This document shows positions 60,925 to 64,000 of a DNA stretch of 64,000 nt, one piece after another. The notes beneath the pieces are model-generated. The model was not told where the DNA came from. It saw nothing but the letters and a program-made list of their open reading frames with translations, and made no database searches. The stretch covers positions 51,343-115,342 of the forward strand of contig CAWHPW010000001.1 of NCBI GenBank assembly GCA_963831385.1, read 5' to 3'. Numbering within the stretch: the first letter of the stretch is position 1; every line of letters begins with the position of its first letter. Made by a program: the position numbers and the translations under genes. This stretch comes from JACVRX01 sp963831385 (GTDB lineage: Bacteria > Actinomycetota > Actinomycetes > Jiangellales > Jiangellaceae).

Positions 60925-61173
60925 TCAATCGCCTGCCGGGTCGTTCCAACCACGGGCCAGGTCGGCCGCAAGGTGCGTGACTTGGGTGACAGCGCGAGCA
61001 CCGCCCCCGCGTTGGGCGGCGGCGTACCCGACGATGTACGTGGTGACCGGCGCCGCTGGCCGGTCGACGTTGTGAGCCGCCTCCCGAGCGAGATCCAGTA
61101 CGGCGTTGGTGTCGACATCGGCGATCGGCACGTCGAGTGCGTCGCAGAGCTGTCTGATCCATTCGTCCATCAC
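60925..61173 (-). CDS. DUF6457 small protein
   Basis: This 82-residue protein (MDEWIRQLCDALDV, AVLDLAREAAHNVDRPAAPV, TTYIVGYAAAQRG) matches the DUF6457 family found next to molybdenum cofactor guanylyltransferase genes in actinobacteria. Similar segments are also fused to MobA. The ATG at 61173 overlaps the MobA stop, so the two are coupled. Its role may be tied to molybdenum cofactor; not shown. Confidence 0.8.
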   Translation of the reverse strand: MMDEWIRQLCDALDVPIADVDTNAVLDLAREAAHNVDRPAAPVTTYIVGYAAAQRGGGARAVTQVTHLAADLARGWNDPAGD

Positions 61174-61763
61174 GGCCTCCCGTGCCGATCGTGAGTCCAG
61201 CGGGCCAGATCCGCCGGAGTGTCGATGTCATCCGCCGCGGTCGGGGCCACGATCTCCGTGACGGCGAGCCGCTCCAGAATCGCGCCGACGGGTCGGTCGC
61301 GCAGGACGCCAAGCGCCGCGACAGCACGCTCGAGTGGATCACGGCGATACGCGGCCAGCAGTGGCTGAGCCCGGCGCTGGTCGTCGACGACCATTGCCCC
61401 GTCGAGATCGGTTGAGCCGATGACCTCAGCGCGGAGCCGGTCGACGAGCTCGACGTCGACGGCCGGCAGGTCGGACGCAAGGACGACGACCACAGCTGAG
61501 CCGCTCGGGAGCGCAGCGAGGCCGGCGCCGAGCGCGGCCAGCGGCCCAGATCCGGCTGGCGACTCCTGGGCCCACCAGACGTGCTCACTTGTCGGCCGTC
61601 GTGGACCCACGACCACGCGAAACCTCGCGGTCGGGCAGGCTGCCAGCGCGATCTCCAACAGCGACCTGCCTCCAATAGCGAGCGCGGACTTGTCCACGCC
61701 GCCGAGGCGGCGGGCCCTCCCACCGGCGAGCACGACGGCATCCCACGTCGTCTCCTCGGCCAT
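61170..61763 (-). CDS. mobA: Molybdenum cofactor guanylyltransferase (MobA-like)
   Basis: This 197-residue GT-A-fold nucleotidyltransferase has AVVLAGGRARRLGGVDKSAL at the N-terminus, LASDLPAV and DIDTPADL near the end, the usual MobA pattern. It would attach GMP to molybdopterin. Coupled to the DUF6457 gene. Weak -10-like TAAGAG lies 7 nt upstream of ATG 61763. No other molybdenum genes are nearby. Confidence 0.87.
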   Translation of the reverse strand: MAEETTWDAVVLAGGRARRLGGVDKSALAIGGRSLLEIALAACPTARFRVVVGPRRPTSEHVWWAQESPAGSGPLAALGAGLAALPSGSAVVVVLASDLPAVDVELVDRLRAEVIGSTDLDGAMVVDDQRRAQPLLAAYRRDPLERAVAALGVLRDRPVGAILERLAVTEIVAPTAADDIDTPADLARWTHDRHGRP

Positions 61764-61766
61764 GAC

Positions 61767-61772
61767 TACCCT
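61767..61772 (+). promoter_or_regulatory. -10 element TACCCT for the nitrilase-family gene
   Basis: TACCCT is 8 nt upstream of ATG 61781, in the 17-bp divergent gap with mobA; consistent with a leaderless message. Confidence 0.5.
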
Positions 61773-61780
61773 CTTAGACC

Positions 61781-62563
61781 ATGCGTGTGGCGTTGGTCCA
61801 ACTCGCGGCGGGCACCGACCCCGCCGAGAACATCACAGCGGCGACGAAGCTGTTGGACGGCGTCGACGCCGACCTGATCATCCTCCCCGAGGCGGCCATG
61901 CACGATTTCGGGCCGCCCGAAACGCCGCTGGGACCGGTGGCGCAGCCGCTGGACGGGCCTTTTGTCGCCGCACTGGCAGAGCTGGCCCGCCAGCACGCCT
62001 CAGTGGTCGTCGCGGGAATGTTCGAACGCTCGGATGACCCAGACCGGCCGTACAACACCCTGGTGGCACTCGACGCCGACGGGTCGCCGCTCGCCTCGTA
62101 CCGCAAGGCGCATCTGTTCGACTCGTTTGGCCACCGCGAGTCCGACAAGCTACGCGCCGGTGAGCCGCAGCCGGTGACGATCGACATCGCTGGCCTCCGC
62201 GTCGGCTTGATGACGTGCTACGACCTGCGCTTTCCCGAGCAGGCGCGAGCGCTGGTCGACGTCGGTGCGCAGGTTCTCGCCGTGCCGGCGGCCTGGGTGC
62301 GGGGCCCGCTCAAGGAGGACCAGTGGATCGTCTTGCTGCGGGCGCGGGCCATCGAGAACACCGTGTACGTTGCCGGCGCCGGGCAGTGTGGGCCGATGTA
62401 TTGCGGACGCAGCGCGCTCGTCGATCCGATGGGCGTGATCGTGGCGGCGCTGGGTGAGGCCGACGGTGTCGCGACCGGCGTTGTCGAACCGGACCGGCTG
62501 CGCGCAGTCAGGGATCACAACCCCGCGCTGCAGCATCGCCGCTGGGACGTCATTCCTCGTTGA
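61781..62563 (+). CDS. Carbon-nitrogen hydrolase (nitrilase/amidase family)
   Basis: This 260-residue enzyme has the complete Glu-Lys-Cys triad: LILPEAAMHDF, SYRKAHLFDSFG and LMTCYDLRFPEQ. The sequence SYRKAHLFD with FPEQARAL resembles deaminated-glutathione/Nit1-type amidases, but the substrate is not fixed. It overlaps the convergent glucokinase-like gene by 14 nt. Confidence 0.9.
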   Translation: MRVALVQLAAGTDPAENITAATKLLDGVDADLIILPEAAMHDFGPPETPLGPVAQPLDGPFVAALAELARQHASVVVAGMFERSDDPDRPYNTLVALDADGSPLASYRKAHLFDSFGHRESDKLRAGEPQPVTIDIAGLRVGLMTCYDLRFPEQARALVDVGAQVLAVPAAWVRGPLKEDQWIVLLRARAIENTVYVAGAGQCGPMYCGRSALVDPMGVIVAALGEADGVATGVVEPDRLRAVRDHNPALQHRRWDVIPR

Positions 62564-63299
62564 TCTCCCAGAGCCGCACGCCGCCGAGCAGTCCGTAGTC
62601 GTTGCTGATGATCGTGACGTCCTCACCGAGGTCTCGGGTGAGGTGTTTCGCACCGCCGCCGCCGACGTAGAGGTGGTCCCACCACAGCACGGGCCGCAGG
62701 GCATGGATGGCGTCGGCCACTCGGTCCGTCCAGCCCGATGCACCCAGCCGCTTCCGGGCGTGGTGGCCGAGTTGTTGGTCGAATGTCTGGCCTTTCCGAA
62801 ACGGGGCCTGCGACATCTCGATCTTGGGCACGAGCCGCCCGTCATCGAAGAGTGCGCATCCCAACCCGGTGCCCAGCGTGAGGAGCACCTCGAAGCCACG
62901 GCGCTCGATCACCGCGAGTCCGGCGATCTCGGCATCGTTGAGCACTCGCGTCGGCCGTCGCAGCACAGCTTCCAGCGCCGCTCGGACGTCGAACTCTTGC
63001 CACTCCTTCACCAGATCGGGCCGGACCGGCGTGAACGGGCCGGCCTCGGTCACGTAGTGAGGCGTTGCGTAGACGACACCCCCACGCACCATGCCGGGGA
63101 AGCCGACCGACGCGCGGTCGTATGCAACGCCGGTTCGCGCCGCGAGCTCACTGACTGCACCGACAAGAACATCCGGCGGGCACGGGTACGGCGTCCGGCG
63201 CTTGACCCGATCGCACACCGGCGTTCCTGCCGCGTCGAGCACCATCGCCTTGATGCCGGTTCCCCCGCAGTCGACTGCGAGAGTGTGGGGTTTCGTCAC
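62550..63299 (-). CDS. ppgK: ROK-family polyphosphate/ATP glucokinase-like protein
   Basis: This 249-residue ROK kinase resembles actinobacterial polyphosphate glucokinase: phosphate motif LAVDCGGTGIKAMVLD, VSVGFPGMVRGG-type loop (ASVGFPGMVRGG), LNDAEIAGLA and LLTLGTGLGCALFDDG. Its length and segments such as FDQQLGHHARKRLG support PpgK rather than other ROK kinases; polyphosphate use is inferred. GTG 63299 has TAGTTT 6 nt upstream. Confidence 0.83.
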   Translation of the reverse strand: MTKPHTLAVDCGGTGIKAMVLDAAGTPVCDRVKRRTPYPCPPDVLVGAVSELAARTGVAYDRASVGFPGMVRGGVVYATPHYVTEAGPFTPVRPDLVKEWQEFDVRAALEAVLRRPTRVLNDAEIAGLAVIERRGFEVLLTLGTGLGCALFDDGRLVPKIEMSQAPFRKGQTFDQQLGHHARKRLGASGWTDRVADAIHALRPVLWWDHLYVGGGGAKHLTRDLGEDVTIISNDYGLLGGVRLWEINEE

Positions 63300-63305
63300 G
63301 ATAGG

Positions 63306-63311
63306 AAACTA
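63306..63311 (-). promoter_or_regulatory. -10 element TAGTTT for the glucokinase-like gene
   Basis: TAGTTT (minus strand) is 6 nt upstream of GTG 63299; the message appears to be leaderless. Confidence 0.5.
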
Positions 63312-63345
63312 GTCCTCGCGCGTCGGAAGACGTCAGCGCGAAGCC

Positions 63346-63804
63346 TCAGTCACAGCCGCCGATATCTTGGGAGTACGCCTCGAAGACCAGGTCGGCGCCG
63401 CGTTGTCGATGCCGGACCAGCCTCGCGAGCAGGCCGATGCCCTCGTCGCGGATCCGCCCGATGTCGTCGGGTCCGGAGTCGGTCAGATCGTCGATCAGCT
63501 TGCCGAGCGCGGTGATGGCCACTCGGATGTCGTCGTGTTCGGTGGCGAGCCGGTCCACACCGAAGCGCAACCTCGGGGCCGTTCGCAGGATGTCGGCGTA
63601 CATCCCGTCGGTGCCTTCGGTCGCGTTCACATGGTCGTCGAACGCACTCGCGAGTTGGTCGTTGCGGGCCTGGACCCGTGCCGCCCAAACCGGGTCGCCG
63701 GCTGGTGCGGCCAACGCGCTTTCCAACGCGGTGATAGCAGCAAGCAACTCGGCGCGGCGGGTGCGCGCAAGATCGACGGGTTCGGGCACAGAGTGCGACA
63801 CCAT
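63346..63804 (-). CDS. Hemerythrin-like protein
   Basis: This 152-residue helical protein has a spaced His/Glu pattern as in HHE-type hemerythrins: FDDHVNATEGTDGMY, LATEHDDIRVAI and VRHRQRGADLVFEAYSQDIGG. It may bind a di-iron site, but not all canonical ligands are obvious. ATG 63804 is chosen because GGAGGTGG lies just upstream; the frame is open to 63963, which runs into the tRNA gene and is not real. Confidence 0.7.
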   Translation of the reverse strand: MVSHSVPEPVDLARTRRAELLAAITALESALAAPAGDPVWAARVQARNDQLASAFDDHVNATEGTDGMYADILRTAPRLRFGVDRLATEHDDIRVAITALGKLIDDLTDSGPDDIGRIRDEGIGLLARLVRHRQRGADLVFEAYSQDIGGCD

Positions 63805-63904
63805 CGACCACCTCCGGCTCCGGCCGGGGCATTTCCTGGCCTTGATGGTGCCTCCGAACCGCTGGGCCGTAAAGCCCTCGCCCAGCATGGGAGACTGACG
63901 GCCA

Positions 63905-63997
63905 GGAGGGCTGCCGGAGAGGCCGAACGGGGAACTCTTGAAAAGTTCTAGGGCGGGGCCCACTCCGTCCTCGTGGGTTCGAATCCCACGCCCTCCG
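63905..63997 (+). tRNA. tRNA-Ser (anticodon UGA)
   Basis: A 93-nt class II tRNA: acceptor stem GGAGGGC (63905-63911) pairs with GCCCTCC (63990-63996), discriminator G at 63997, anticodon stem GAACT/AGTTC with loop CTTGAAA giving anticodon TGA (63939-63941), a long variable arm, and T arm GTGGG-TTCGAAT-CCCAC. The CCA end is not encoded. The D arm region CCGGAGAGGCCGAA fits serine tRNAs. Confidence 0.95.
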
Positions 63998-64000
63998 CAA

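Noticed and set aside
63861..63886. GCTGGGC/GCCCAGC inverted repeat upstream of tRNA-Ser as a regulator
   Set aside because: A 7-bp stem in GC-rich DNA is expected by chance; no other support.
63805..63963. N-terminal extension of the hemerythrin-like gene
   Set aside because: It would run through tRNA-Ser; ATG 63804 has a strong GGAGGTGG site.

Overview
The window is about 64 kb of high-GC DNA from an actinobacterium. This rests on the conserved chromosome-origin block jag-rsmG-parA-parB / trxA-trxB / sigM-murJ / mutT4-pcnA (the arrangement known from mycobacteria and Streptomyces), a Streptomyces-type conservon (cvn), inositol-1-phosphate synthase, a proteasome activator and heavy use of GTG and TTG starts. 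The genus cannot be fixed by reading; a Jiangella-like or related actinomycete is a guess. The replication origin probably lies just to the left.

Region 1 (1-15.7 kb) is the origin-proximal core: the 3' end of jag, a perfect parS site, rsmG, parA and parB (with a near-parS inside parB), a GNAT gene, a CwlM-like amidase, thioredoxin and thioredoxin reductase. It ends in a six-gene envelope and stress operon read leftward (NUDIX, DUF6049 protein, murJ, pseudokinase, sigM, anti-sigma) in which every junction is a 4-nt start/stop overlap, and in divergent pcnA.

Region 2 (15.6-28.6 kb) has an MFS transporter, a complete conservon (sensor kinase, roadblock, DUF742, GTPase), ino1 downstream of a PadR regulator with a clear palindromic operator, a bifunctional PBP with two PASTA domains, and two polyprenol-type glycosyl/mannosyltransferases.

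Region 3 (28.6-43 kb) is more accessory. It holds a copper amine oxidase, a GPP34 protein and an APC permease, flanked on both sides by related palindromic elements of about 115 bp that show compensatory changes. Next come a frameshifted alanine-racemase-like gene behind a FemX-type transferase, a MarR regulator with operator, endonuclease IV, an anti-sigma-type ATPase, a SEC-C protein, a lone arginine deiminase and a GT2 enzyme.

Region 4 (40.8-51.6 kb) has larB, larC and a large membrane protein in one coupled operon, then pheA, serS, two HAD phosphatases, bpa, a tandem GNAT enzyme, a lipoprotein and a NUDIX hydrolase.

Region 5 (51.7-64 kb) has a two-domain VOC protein and a coupled operon of a 1394-residue pseudokinase/cyclase-like/nSTAND/membrane/WD40-like protein with a PfkB kinase and a P-loop kinase. 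After these come a quinone oxidoreductase with a SnoaL protein, a potassium channel, MobA with DUF6457, a nitrilase-family amidase, a ROK glucokinase, a hemerythrin-like protein and tRNA-Ser(UGA) at the right edge.

A theme throughout is leaderless initiation. At least fourteen genes have a TANNNT -10 hexamer 5-8 nt upstream of the start codon and no Shine-Dalgarno sequence, while genes inside operons rely on 4-nt overlaps. No CRISPR array, rRNA, insertion sequence or phage gene was seen.
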